A DNA stretch of 64,000 nt from Rudaea cellulosilytica DSM 22992 (GTDB taxonomy: Bacteria; Pseudomonadota; Gammaproteobacteria; Xanthomonadales; Rhodanobacteraceae). The stretch covers positions 496,001 to 560,000 of the forward strand of contig NZ_KB899242.1 in NCBI RefSeq assembly GCF_000378125.1, in the 5' to 3' direction. Under the pieces are notes generated by a model. It was not told where the DNA came from. It did not search any database and saw only the letters and a list, made by a program, of their open reading frames with translations. The stretch's first letter is position 1. The number at the start of each line of letters is the position of its first letter. The translations under genes were made by a program, and so were the position numbers. Below, in pieces: positions 44,740-53,434 of the stretch.

Positions 44740-46374
44740 TCAGCCGAGGCTGCGCGCGGTGTTGATGACGTTGACGCCGTTGAAACGCGCCGTGCTCGAG
44801 CCGTGCGAGACGGCCGAGACCTGGCCAGGCTGGCCCTTGCCGTCGAAGAACGAGCCGCCGAGGCGGTAATCACTCTCGTCGCAGACGGCGACGCAGGAGT
44901 TCCAGAACTCCGGTGTGCGGATCTGATAGGCGACATCCTCGAGTGGCTGGGTCACCTTGCCGTTCTTGATCTCGTAGAACAGCTGGCCGCCGAACTGCGC
45001 GTTGTAGCGCTGCTGGTCGATAGAGAACGAACCCTCACCGACGATGTAGATGCCGTTCTCGATGCCCTTGATCATTTCCGCGGGCGCGAGCTTGTCCTTG
45101 CCCGGCTGCAGCGAGACGTTGGCCATGCGCTGGAACTGCACGCTCGACCACGAATCGGCGTAGCAGCAGCCCTGCGATTCCTTGAGACCGAGAATATGTG
45201 CCTGGTCGCGGATGACCTGGTAGTTGACGAGCACGCCGTCCCTGATCAGATCCCATTTCTGCGTCTTCACGCCCTCGTCGTCGTAGGCGACCGCGCCGAG
45301 CGAGCCGGGCTGAGTCTTGTCGGCGACGATTGTGACCTTGTCGCTGCCGTACTTGAACTTGTCCTTGAGCTTGTCGATCGTGGCGAAACTGGTACCGGCA
45401 TAGTTCGCCTCGTAGCCGAGCACGCGATCGAGTTCGGTCGGGTGGCCGACCGATTCGTGGATCGTCAGCCAAGTGTGCGACGGATCGAGCATGAGATCGT
45501 ATTTGCCCGGTTTGACCGAAGTCGCGGTGAGTTTTTCCTTGGCCTGCTTCGCCGCGGCGATCGCGTCGGCCTTCATGTCGTAGGAGTTGCGGTAGACCAC
45601 GGCGCCGCCGGGCAGTTCGACTCGATCGGCGGCCTTGGCGTCGAGATATTCGAAGCCCATACCTCGCGGGGCGGACAAACCCTGCCGTGAGCGAAACTTC
45701 CCAGTCGTCTTGTCTACCGCGGTCACGTTCATCGGCGCCCAGATGCGGTGCACGTCCTGGTCGATGTAGGAGCCGTCGGTCGAAGCGAAGTACTTCTGCT
45801 CGTTGACCAGGAACAGGGTCGAGTTGATGTAGCTCGCGCCAGCCTTGATCGCCTCGGCGTTGACGCCGAGCAGCAGGTCGACCTTGTCCTTGATCGGCAC
45901 TTCCATCGAATTCCTGACGATCGGCGTCTTCCACGACACCTCGCCGACGCCTTTGGTCGGAGCGAGCTGCACCGGCTCGCTGCGCAGGCGCGCGTTCGCC
46001 TTCGCGATCGCAACAGCCTGCGCGGTGGCCTTGGCCACGGCGTCATTGGACAGATCGCTGGTCGCGGCGAAGCCCCACGAGCCCTTGGCGATGACGCGGA
46101 TGCCGATGCCGGTGGACTCGGTATTGACCACGTTCTGCACCTTGTCCTCGCGCGTGACGACGAACTGGCGCAGGTAGCGGCCGATGCGCACGTCGCAGTA
46201 CGTCGCGCCGCTGGACTTGGCCGCATTGAGTGCGACGTCGGCGAGCTTCTTCTTCGTTGCCACGTCGATCGTGCTGAGCAATTCCTCGGCCGCGATCGCG
46301 CGTCCGTAGAACGCGGGCAATGCCAGGCCGCCGAGACCGGCGCCGGTGATCTTCAGGAAATCTCGTCTGTCCAT
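44740..46374 (-). CDS. TldD-family metalloprotease with Tat signal
   Basis: 544 aa. MDRRDFLKITGAGLGGLALPAF is a textbook twin-arginine signal (RRDFLK). The TldD catalytic motif HESVGH (His306-His311, HExxxH) is intact, and CDESDYRLGGSFFDGKGQPGQ near the C-terminus matches the third-ligand region. E. coli TldD is cytoplasmic, so the Tat signal is notable. GGGAGG precedes the ATG at 46374. It leads an operon with two TldE-like genes that have no signals; Tat can carry such partners as hitchhikers. It is divergent from the M14 peptidase, with 149 bp between. Confidence 0.92.
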   Translation of the reverse strand: MDRRDFLKITGAGLGGLALPAFYGRAIAAEELLSTIDVATKKKLADVALNAAKSSGATYCDVRIGRYLRQFVVTREDKVQNVVNTESTGIGIRVIAKGSWGFAATSDLSNDAVAKATAQAVAIAKANARLRSEPVQLAPTKGVGEVSWKTPIVRNSMEVPIKDKVDLLLGVNAEAIKAGASYINSTLFLVNEQKYFASTDGSYIDQDVHRIWAPMNVTAVDKTTGKFRSRQGLSAPRGMGFEYLDAKAADRVELPGGAVVYRNSYDMKADAIAAAKQAKEKLTATSVKPGKYDLMLDPSHTWLTIHESVGHPTELDRVLGYEANYAGTSFATIDKLKDKFKYGSDKVTIVADKTQPGSLGAVAYDDEGVKTQKWDLIRDGVLVNYQVIRDQAHILGLKESQGCCYADSWSSVQFQRMANVSLQPGKDKLAPAEMIKGIENGIYIVGEGSFSIDQQRYNAQFGGQLFYEIKNGKVTQPLEDVAYQIRTPEFWNSCVAVCDESDYRLGGSFFDGKGQPGQVSAVSHGSSTARFNGVNVINTARSLG

Positions 46375-46523
46375 GGTTCCTCCCAGGTGAATGCGCGGCG
46401 CGAGGCCGAAAGCGAACCGTGGGAAGGTGTCAAAGCCAGCGCCCCGCGTCGTGTGCCAAACGTCATGCGGTTGGAGTGGGCGAACCCGGTTATCCTCCCA
46501 ACTCGTTCGTCGGGGAGTCCAGC

Positions 46524-49511
46524 ATGTCCATCCGTTCCACTTTTATTGTCGCCGTCGTTGCCGGAATTGCCGCGACGACGTGCGTCCACGCCGGCATCTA
46601 CGATCGCGATCCGCAGCAGGCCGTCGACAAGGCCTACACCGACAAGATCGCACAGTACACGACCAGCGCGCAGTTCAACTCGCCGCTGACGAATTATCTC
46701 CCCGCATCGAGCACGGTGCCGACGCCGGCCAAGGTGCTCGGCGATGTGTCCGGCGCGCCGAACATGCTGCCGTACACCAAGGACGTGGTGCGCTACTTCG
46801 ACCTGCTCGCAGCCTCGACGCCACGCGTCAAAGTATTCCGTATCGGCAAGAGCGAGGAAGGCCGCGAGATGATCGCGGTGGCGGTCGCCGACGAAGCGCT
46901 GCTCGCCAATCTCAAGGACAACGACGCGCGCCTGGCGCAACTCTCCGATCCGCGCACGATCGGTCTCGACGATGCAAGGGCCGACGCGCTGATCGCGCAG
47001 ACGGCGCCGGTCTACTACATCACCGGCACGATCCATTCGCCGGAAACCGGCTCGCCGACCGCGCTGATGGAACTTGCCTATCGCCTCGCCGTCGACGACG
47101 CGCCCTACATCAAGAAAATCCGTTCCAAGGTCATCACGCTGATCACGCCGGTCGTCGAAACCGACGGCCGCGATCGCATGGTCGACCTGTACAACTGGCA
47201 TCGTGCCAATCCGGGCAAGACGCCGCCGCCGCTGCTCTACTGGGGCCACTACGTCGCCCACGACAACAACCGCGATGCGATGGGCCTCACCCTCGCCCTG
47301 TCGCGCAATGTGCTCGACACCTATCTCGGCTGGCACGCGCAGGTGCTGCACGATCTGCACGAGTCGGTGCCGTTCCTCTACGACAACACGGTCGGCGACG
47401 GCCCGTACAACGCCTGGGTCGATCCGATTCTCGTCGGCGAGTGGCAGCAGCTCGGCTGGAGCAACGTGCAGGAACTGACCAAGTTCGGCATGCCGGGCGC
47501 GTTCACCCACGGCGACTTCGACACCTGGAGCCCCGGCTATCTGATGTTCATGGCGGCGATGCACAACGGCATCAGCCGGCTCTACGAAACCTTCGGCAAT
47601 TCCGGCGCAGACACGGTCGAGCGCGTTCTCGATCCGTCCGACTACGCGCGGACCTGGTACCGGCCGAATCCGCCGCTGCCGAAGGTGCTCTGGTCGCAGC
47701 GCAACAACAACAACTACCAGCAGAGCGCGCTGCTCTCCACGCTCAATTATTTCGCCGACAACGAAAAGACGTTCCTGCGCAATTTCTATCTCAAGGGCAA
47801 GCGTTCGATCGAGAAGCCCGCCGCTGCCGGTCCCGTCGCCTATGTGCTGGATGCCGGCGATGTGCATCGTGACGCGCAACGACAGCTACTGCGCGTGCTG
47901 CAATTGCAACACGTTGAAATTAGCGTCCTCAAGAACAGGACTACGGTGATGATTCCCGTGCCGGCGAAGGACGTAAAAAAAGACGAGGCGAAGAAAACAG
48001 ATGCCTCTCCGCAGGCCGAAAAGCCAAAGCATGCGGAACAAACGTTCAGCGCCGGCAGCTACATCGTGCGCATGGACCAGCCCTACTCGCGCATTGCCGA
48101 CACCTTGCTCGATCGCCAGTACTGGTCGCCCGACGATCCGCAGAAACATCCGTACGATGACACCGCCTGGGCGCTCGGCGACATGTTCGGTACCGAAGTC
48201 GTGCGCGTCACCGACTCATCGATCCTCAAGGCGCCGATGGAAACGCTGCGCGAGGCGATACCCGCGCGCGGTGGCGTGCAGGGCAATGGCAACGTCTATC
48301 TGATCGAGAATCACGCCGACACATCGCTGATGACATTGCGCTACGCATTCAAGGGCGCCGACATCTCGATCGCGGAAAAGCCGTTCGAAGCGGCTGGTCG
48401 CAAATTTGCCGCCGGCACCTGGATCGTACGCAAGGCCGACGGCGCCGCGCTGTCGAAGAAACTCGGCGAACTCGATCTCGACGCCTGGGCAGTCGCATCC
48501 GAGCCGAACGTGGCCGCGCACAAGCTCGGCGCGCCGCGTATCGCACTCATGCACACATGGCTGTCGACCCAGACCGAAGGCTGGTGGCGCCAGGCACTCG
48601 ACAAGCTCGGCATTCCCTACGACTACATCTCGACCCAGACAGTCGCGCGCAACGACAACCTGCGCGGCAAGTACGACGTGATCCTGTTCGCGCCGATCGG
48701 TGCCGACAACTCGCAGCTCGTGCTCAACGGACTGCCGCTCTGGGGCAACGCGCAGCCGTGGAAGAAGACCGCGCTGACGCCGAACATGGGCATCGACGAA
48801 ACCGACGACATCCGCCCCGGTCTCGGCGCCTCCGGCCTCGCGCACCTGCAGCGCTTCGTCGAACAAGGTGGACTGCTGCTCGCCGCGGGCGACGCGGCGA
48901 AGTTCGCGATCGACGTCGGGCTTGCACCGGGCGTGTCGGTCACGCCGGCGAAGGATCTCAAGGTCGTCGGCAGCATCCTGCAAGGCGTGACCGTCGACGA
49001 GACGCATCCGGTCACCTACGGCTACGCGAAGGAGTTCGCGATGTACAGCCCCGATGGCCTCTCGTTCAAGCTCAGCAACTTGCTCACCGGCGACGACGGG
49101 CTGCCGACTGCGAAGGACTTCAAGCGCCCGACCGGCCGCGGCGGCCCGCACGACACTGACGCGCCCGAAGGCCGCGTCATCACCGAGGCCGCCGAACTGC
49201 CCGCACCGAAGCCGTGGGAAGCGACGCCGCTCAACATCGATCAGGCACGGCCGGGGCCGTTCTTCCCTTCAACCGTCATCCCCGAAGATCAACGGGCGCG
49301 CGCCGTCGTGCGCTTCGGCGATGCCGACGACCTGCTGGTCGCGGGCCTGCTACAAGGCGGCGGCGCGCTCGCCGAACGCGCCGCTGTGGTCGATGCGCGT
49401 TACGGCCGCGGCCACGTCGTGCTGTTCGCGACAAACCCGATCTGGCGTGGGCAGACGATCGGCACCTACGGCCTCGTGTTCAACGCGATCCTGAATTACG
49501 ACAAGTTGTAA
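46524..49511 (+). CDS. Secreted M14-family zinc carboxypeptidase-like protein
   Basis: 995 aa. GGGAG precedes the ATG; MSIRSTFIVAVVAGIAATTCVHA is a signal peptide. The M14 domain is at about residues 75-420: GTIHSPETGSP holds the HxxE zinc pair (His171, Glu174), NNRDAMG is the substrate-binding Asn-Arg region, and HDLHES the third ligand. A large C-terminal half, with a gatase-like fold (PRIALMHTWLSTQTEGWWRQALDKLGIPYDY in pieces) and PAIWRGQTIGTYGLVFNAI-type ending, is typical of long bacterial M14 proteins. It probably trims peptides outside the cytoplasm. A hairpin at 49530-49552 follows. Confidence 0.9.
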   Translation: MSIRSTFIVAVVAGIAATTCVHAGIYDRDPQQAVDKAYTDKIAQYTTSAQFNSPLTNYLPASSTVPTPAKVLGDVSGAPNMLPYTKDVVRYFDLLAASTPRVKVFRIGKSEEGREMIAVAVADEALLANLKDNDARLAQLSDPRTIGLDDARADALIAQTAPVYYITGTIHSPETGSPTALMELAYRLAVDDAPYIKKIRSKVITLITPVVETDGRDRMVDLYNWHRANPGKTPPPLLYWGHYVAHDNNRDAMGLTLALSRNVLDTYLGWHAQVLHDLHESVPFLYDNTVGDGPYNAWVDPILVGEWQQLGWSNVQELTKFGMPGAFTHGDFDTWSPGYLMFMAAMHNGISRLYETFGNSGADTVERVLDPSDYARTWYRPNPPLPKVLWSQRNNNNYQQSALLSTLNYFADNEKTFLRNFYLKGKRSIEKPAAAGPVAYVLDAGDVHRDAQRQLLRVLQLQHVEISVLKNRTTVMIPVPAKDVKKDEAKKTDASPQAEKPKHAEQTFSAGSYIVRMDQPYSRIADTLLDRQYWSPDDPQKHPYDDTAWALGDMFGTEVVRVTDSSILKAPMETLREAIPARGGVQGNGNVYLIENHADTSLMTLRYAFKGADISIAEKPFEAAGRKFAAGTWIVRKADGAALSKKLGELDLDAWAVASEPNVAAHKLGAPRIALMHTWLSTQTEGWWRQALDKLGIPYDYISTQTVARNDNLRGKYDVILFAPIGADNSQLVLNGLPLWGNAQPWKKTALTPNMGIDETDDIRPGLGASGLAHLQRFVEQGGLLLAAGDAAKFAIDVGLAPGVSVTPAKDLKVVGSILQGVTVDETHPVTYGYAKEFAMYSPDGLSFKLSNLLTGDDGLPTAKDFKRPTGRGGPHDTDAPEGRVITEAAELPAPKPWEATPLNIDQARPGPFFPSTVIPEDQRARAVVRFGDADDLLVAGLLQGGGALAERAAVVDARYGRGHVVLFATNPIWRGQTIGTYGLVFNAILNYDKL

Positions 49512-49529
49512 GCCGCACAAGCGCTCGCT

Positions 49530-49552
49530 GCCGCCGCGAATGCGTCGGCGGC
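49530..49552. terminator. Hairpin between convergent genes
   Basis: GCCGCCG (49530-49536) pairs with CGGCGGC (49546-49552) in the 45-bp gap between the M14 peptidase (plus) and the DegT-like gene (minus). No T-run, so it may be a weak bidirectional end or an RNA stabiliser. Confidence 0.4.
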
Positions 49553-49556
49553 GGGT

Positions 49557-50771
49557 TCAGGCGATGCTGTTTTCGAGCACGCCGCAGATGCGCTCGAACC
49601 CGGCCTCATCGAGCCATGGGCTGTTGGAAATCGTCAACATGCGCGCGGCGAAATCGCGTGCATTCGGCACCTCGGCCTGCGCCACGATCGCGCCGAGATA
49701 GGCGTAGTCCGGCAGCGCGTGGATGAACAGGCGGCTGACGCCGAGATTCGTCGTCCACAGCTCGGCAAGTGCCGCATCGCGCGCCTCGCGCGAGGGCATG
49801 AGCAGCAGCAGGAATGGCCAGGTGCCCGACGCACCGGCGCCGTCGCGCAACACGTCGATGCCTGCGATCTGCGCGAGCCGTACGCAACGGCGTTGCGCAG
49901 TCTCGGCGAGCCCGCGCTGAAATTCGCCCAGTCGCGCAAACGCGCGCGCACCGACCGATTGTCGCCACGCCCCGAGACGATGCAGCGGAATCGACAGCGG
50001 AAAATCGTCGCCAACCGCCGCGGTCGCATCGCCCGCGCGCAGCGCGCGCCGGCGTGGCCAGCCATAGACGAACGGCAAAGCCGAAGGGCGATAGAACGCG
50101 TAGTAGCCGAGCAGTTGCAGCGTGCGCTTGAATTCCCAGGACGCATCGGCGGGAACGATTTCGTCGCTGCAGGCGCGCAGCTCCGCGCGCAGCGATGCGG
50201 CGCGCGCAATCAGCAGGCCGCCTTCGAACGTGGTCAGGCCCTTGCCGACCGCAAGCGAGAAGAAACCGATGTCCCCGCGCGTGCCTACGGCGGTACCGTC
50301 CGCGAATTGTGCGCCGAGCGCCTGCGCGGCGTCTTCGATCACCCACGCGCCGACGCGGCGCGCGCAGGCGACTGCGGCATCGACGTCGGCGACGCGTCCG
50401 CCGAGATGCGTCGGCACGATCGCGAGCGTGTCCTCGTCGCACAGCGCGGCCAGCATCGAGGCGTCCATGTCGATGCTGTCGGGCGCGAGGTCGCAGAGGC
50501 GCAATTTGAGTCCGCAATGCGCGACCGCGATCGCGACGAGCGGACAGGTATAGGCCGGCACGATCACACTCGTGCGTTTGCTTTGCCGCTGCAACGCGGT
50601 CAACGCGACGACGAGCGCCGCCGTGCCCGAGCATTCGACCTGCACGTCTTCGACGCCGAGGAACCGCATGGCCTGGTCGGCCAAACTCGGCGTACTGAAC
50701 GGCAACAGATCGCCAAACCGCGGCGGCAAGCCTGCGGTCGGGGGCACTTCGTAGAAGAAGCTACGCGGCAT
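49557..50771 (-). CDS. DegT/DnrJ/EryC1-family aminotransferase
   Basis: 404 aa, PLP-dependent. Sugar-aminotransferase-type signature: VECSGTAALVVALTAL, VIVPAYTCPLVAIAVAHCG, VIEDAAQALGAQ and the lysine region GFFSLAVGKGLTTFEGGLL. Most relatives aminate nucleotide sugars for glycan, LPS or antibiotic synthesis, but no sugar-nucleotide genes are near. It follows two SMR-like transporter genes and overlaps the second by 11 bp. GAAGG lies a few bases before the ATG at 50771. The nearest thematic parallel is ArnB with the ArnE/ArnF flippase pair, a loose analogy. Confidence 0.83.
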   Translation of the reverse strand: MPRSFFYEVPPTAGLPPRFGDLLPFSTPSLADQAMRFLGVEDVQVECSGTAALVVALTALQRQSKRTSVIVPAYTCPLVAIAVAHCGLKLRLCDLAPDSIDMDASMLAALCDEDTLAIVPTHLGGRVADVDAAVACARRVGAWVIEDAAQALGAQFADGTAVGTRGDIGFFSLAVGKGLTTFEGGLLIARAASLRAELRACSDEIVPADASWEFKRTLQLLGYYAFYRPSALPFVYGWPRRRALRAGDATAAVGDDFPLSIPLHRLGAWRQSVGARAFARLGEFQRGLAETAQRRCVRLAQIAGIDVLRDGAGASGTWPFLLLLMPSREARDAALAELWTTNLGVSRLFIHALPDYAYLGAIVAQAEVPNARDFAARMLTISNSPWLDEAGFERICGVLENSIA

Positions 50772-51147
50772 CGTGCCCTTCATCGGGCGGATCGAAGGCG
50801 AGACAAACGATGCCAGCCAGAATGATGCCGCAGCCGACCAGTTGCATCGTCGACAGGCGTTCGCCGAACAGGAAATACGATGCGGCGAGGACGAAGACGA
50901 CCTCGAGATGCGAGGCGGCAAATGCAGGGCCAACCGGCGCATGCTTGAGCAGGGTCATCCAGGTGAAGAACGACCCGAGGTAGCCGCAGATCGCGACATA
51001 CATCCACGGCGCGCTGACCATGCGCAGGAACCAGGCGAACTCCGGTACGAACGGACCGGCGTGATTGGCGTTGAGCTTGAAGCAGATCTGGGTCATCGTG
51101 TCGAACGCCATCAGCACGAGGAAGCCGATCAGATAGAAGCGGCGCAT
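50761..51147 (-). CDS. Small EamA/SMR-type membrane transporter, second subunit
   Basis: 128 aa with four predicted helices (FYLIGFLVLMAFDTMTQICF; MYVAICGYLGSFFTWMTLL; AASHLEVVFVLAASYFLF; LVGCGIILAGIVCLAF). ArnE/ArnF-like size and layout. Its ATG overlaps the stop of the first subunit (TGATG), and its end overlaps the DegT-like gene by 11 bp. It probably forms a heterodimer with the gene before it. Substrate unknown. Confidence 0.78.
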   Translation of the reverse strand: MRRFYLIGFLVLMAFDTMTQICFKLNANHAGPFVPEFAWFLRMVSAPWMYVAICGYLGSFFTWMTLLKHAPVGPAFAASHLEVVFVLAASYFLFGERLSTMQLVGCGIILAGIVCLAFDPPDEGHDAA

Positions 51148-51503
51148 CAGCCGACTCCGACGATGGCGACGCCGACAGCGATCAGCGCGCAGCCGATGAC
51201 GCGCGGCGGGGTGAACTTCTCGGCGAACAGCACGCGTCCGGCGATTAGCATCGCAACGATGTTGATCGAACCGAGCAGTACACCCTGCGACAGGGGGACC
51301 AGCGATAGAAAACCTTGCCAGACGACGAACTCGGCGACGAAACAGACCACGCCAATCCAGATCCACGGCCGGCTCGCCATCGCCTTCCAGCGCGCGAGCT
51401 CGCCATCGGTATCGGGCTGCGTCGCTGCGGCCTTGAATGCGAGATGGCCGCTCGTGTCGAGCGAGATGTTGAGCATCCAGAAGATGAAGACGAGCAGGGT
51501 CAT
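51147..51503 (-). CDS. Small EamA/SMR-type membrane transporter, first subunit
   Basis: 118 aa with four helices; MTLLVFIFWMLNISLDTSGHLAFKAAA opens helix 1, WIWIGVVCFVAEFVVWQGFLSLVP is helix 2 with the aromatic/Glu pattern of SMR proteins, and ALIAVGVAIVGVG ends the protein. Paired head to tail with the 128-aa subunit. Heterodimeric SMR pairs export lipophilic compounds or flip undecaprenyl-linked sugars. Confidence 0.78.
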   Translation of the reverse strand: MTLLVFIFWMLNISLDTSGHLAFKAAATQPDTDGELARWKAMASRPWIWIGVVCFVAEFVVWQGFLSLVPLSQGVLLGSINIVAMLIAGRVLFAEKFTPPRVIGCALIAVGVAIVGVG

Positions 51504-51560
51504 GCGCGACCAGGAGCGAGGAGTAGTGTCGCGGATTATCGCAGAGCGCGCATGGCCAAG

Positions 51561-52649
51561 TCAGGCCGCGGACGTACGCTCGGTCGCGGCTTCCAGCGGA
51601 TGCGGGTCGAACGCATGCAGGTCGACATGACTGACCGGAATCGGCTTGAACGTCTTGTCCTCGAACGCGACTTCCTGCAGCTTCCAGCCCTCGACGCTGC
51701 GCACGGCACCCCAGAAACGCCTGAGCGCACCCCATTGCATCGCGATCACGCCGCGGCCGTTGTCGGCATCGACGGTCGGATCGCCGACGCCGGTCGGGCG
51801 CGGGGGTTCGCCGTAGAGCGCCGTGCCGAACAGATTATCCCAGACCGACAGCACCTGGCCGAAGTTGCAGTTGTGCAGATTCGGTCGCGAGGGATCCACG
51901 CGCATGTGGTGCAAGCGATGAAAGATCGGGCCGACGAAGACGCGCTCGAAGATGCGACCGAACCCGATGCGCGTGTTCGTGTGCGAGAAATTCTGCACGA
52001 GCTCGCTGACCAGCTCGAGCAAGGCGAACTGGGCGGCATCGACCCCCATGAGCAGGCCCGCCGAGGCGAGCACGAGGGACTGCATCACGCCGTCCAGATA
52101 GCTGCCGCGGTCGTTGGTCCAGCAATTCATCTGGCGCTGGCTGTGGTGCATGCTGTGCAGCGCCCACCACCACGGAATCGCGTGCTGGGCGCGGTGCATC
52201 CAGTAGTAGGTCAGATCGTAGACGATGTAGTAGAGGAAGAACGCAAGGTACGGATGCGCATCGATGCCGGGCACGAAGCTCAGCAGACCGCCGCTCGGCT
52301 CCGCGCTGGCACCGACATCCGCGCCGCCACCGAAGAAATTGGCGAACGGCGTCAGCACGAGAAAGGCGAACAGCGGGTTGAGGCCGAGCACCATCAGCAG
52401 GGTGAAGCTGCGATCGATCCGCGTCAGCTTGCGGTCCGTCCACGCTTCGGCCGGCGCGAACGTCTCCAGTGGGCGGAAGATGCACGAGATGATCGCGAGC
52501 TGGAGGAAGGCGATCAGCACCGCCGCAGCGATATCGTTCGGATCGCCCATGAGACGGTCGACGTGCAGGAACGACAGCACCGGCACGACGACGTAGGCGC
52601 TGGTCCACGCGACCAGACCCGACCAGAATTGTGCGATGGCTTCGAACAT
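51561..52649 (-). CDS. Sterol desaturase / fatty-acid hydroxylase-family membrane protein
   Basis: 362 aa with five or six membrane helices and the di-iron histidine clusters HRAQH (about residue 153), HSMHHS (about 165) and HRLHH (about 245). The family hydroxylates or desaturates lipids, carotenoids or alkylglycerols using O2. It starts MFEAIAQFWSGLVAWTSAYV. No lipid or terpenoid genes flank it; the neighbours are the SMR pair (57 bp away) and DUF1993. Substrate unknown. Confidence 0.9.
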   Translation of the reverse strand: MFEAIAQFWSGLVAWTSAYVVVPVLSFLHVDRLMGDPNDIAAAVLIAFLQLAIISCIFRPLETFAPAEAWTDRKLTRIDRSFTLLMVLGLNPLFAFLVLTPFANFFGGGADVGASAEPSGGLLSFVPGIDAHPYLAFFLYYIVYDLTYYWMHRAQHAIPWWWALHSMHHSQRQMNCWTNDRGSYLDGVMQSLVLASAGLLMGVDAAQFALLELVSELVQNFSHTNTRIGFGRIFERVFVGPIFHRLHHMRVDPSRPNLHNCNFGQVLSVWDNLFGTALYGEPPRPTGVGDPTVDADNGRGVIAMQWGALRRFWGAVRSVEGWKLQEVAFEDKTFKPIPVSHVDLHAFDPHPLEAATERTSAA

Positions 52650-52783
52650 GTTGCGCGTGGCGCTTGCGGCGTTGAGACAGGGCCGATTGTGCCACGGCGG
52701 CCATCAAGCCAGGCTGAAGCAGGTGCGTCCGCTACAGGCCGACCTGAACTCAGGCCACCGCCTCGATCCCGGCTCGCCCCGCC

Positions 52784-53299
52784 TCAGGCGTTGTCGAACT
52801 TGCCAAGGAAGTCGTTCTTGCCGATCTCGACGCCGTTGTGGCGCAGGATCGCGTACAGCGCGGTCACGTGGAAGTAGAAGTTCGGCAGCACGAAGTGCAG
52901 CAGGTACGGCAGGCCCTTGGTATGCAGGTCGCCGGAACGGCGCGGCACGACGATGTCGCGCGACTCGGCACCGGCGTATTTCGCCGCGGGGATGCTGTTG
53001 ATGAATTCGAGCGTCTTGTTGATGCGCGCCTCGAGCTCGGGCAACGTCGCCTCGGTGTCGGCGAACGAGGGAGTCTCGGTACCGCTGAGGCGTCCCGCCG
53101 CGGCCTTGACCGTATCCGAGGCGATCTGCACCTGCTTGATCAGCGGAAACATGTCCGCAGCGAGGCGCGAATTGAGCAACACGCCCACGTCGATTTTCTT
53201 CGCCGCGGCAAAGGCCTCCGCCTTCTTCAGCAGCACGAGCGTGTTGGCGAACACGCGGTTCACGGTGGGAACGAGAATATCGTGGACGGAAATGGACAT
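52784..53299 (-). CDS. DUF1993 domain-containing protein
   Basis: 171 aa, soluble, all-helical DinB-like fold. MSISVHDILVPTVNRVFANTLVLLKKAEAFAAAKKID opens the domain in DUF1993 style; LYAILRHNGVEIGKNDFLG ends it with the usual wording. AAGGA lies 5 nt before the ATG at 53299; an ATG two codons upstream (53305) overlaps the ribosome-binding site. DinB-like proteins often bind metal and thiols; function here unknown. Confidence 0.87.
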   Translation of the reverse strand: MSISVHDILVPTVNRVFANTLVLLKKAEAFAAAKKIDVGVLLNSRLAADMFPLIKQVQIASDTVKAAAGRLSGTETPSFADTEATLPELEARINKTLEFINSIPAAKYAGAESRDIVVPRRSGDLHTKGLPYLLHFVLPNFYFHVTALYAILRHNGVEIGKNDFLGKFDNA

Positions 53300-53378
53300 G
53301 GGCATCCTTGGGTCGCGAAAAACAAGACAGCGCGCATTCTCGCACGCGGCATAGAAAAAGTTCTGCTGCAACAACGAA

Positions 53379-53400
53379 GCCGGCCCGTTACGCGGCCGGC
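53379..53400 (-). terminator. Hairpin after the M20 peptidase gene
   Basis: GCCGGCC (53379-53385) and GGCCGGC (53394-53400). On the minus strand it follows the peptidase stop by 34 bp and is succeeded by TTCGTTGTTGC, a moderately T-rich stretch. Probable weak terminator. Confidence 0.45.
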
Positions 53401-53434
53401 CTCGGATCAAACGCGGCGCCTGCCGACGGCGGCT

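Noticed and set aside
46353-47879. Antisense open frame of 508 codons over the M14 peptidase start and TldD start
   Set aside because: No recognisable domain, Arg/His/Asp-rich shadow composition, and it overlaps two well-supported genes. High GC content leaves such frames open by chance.
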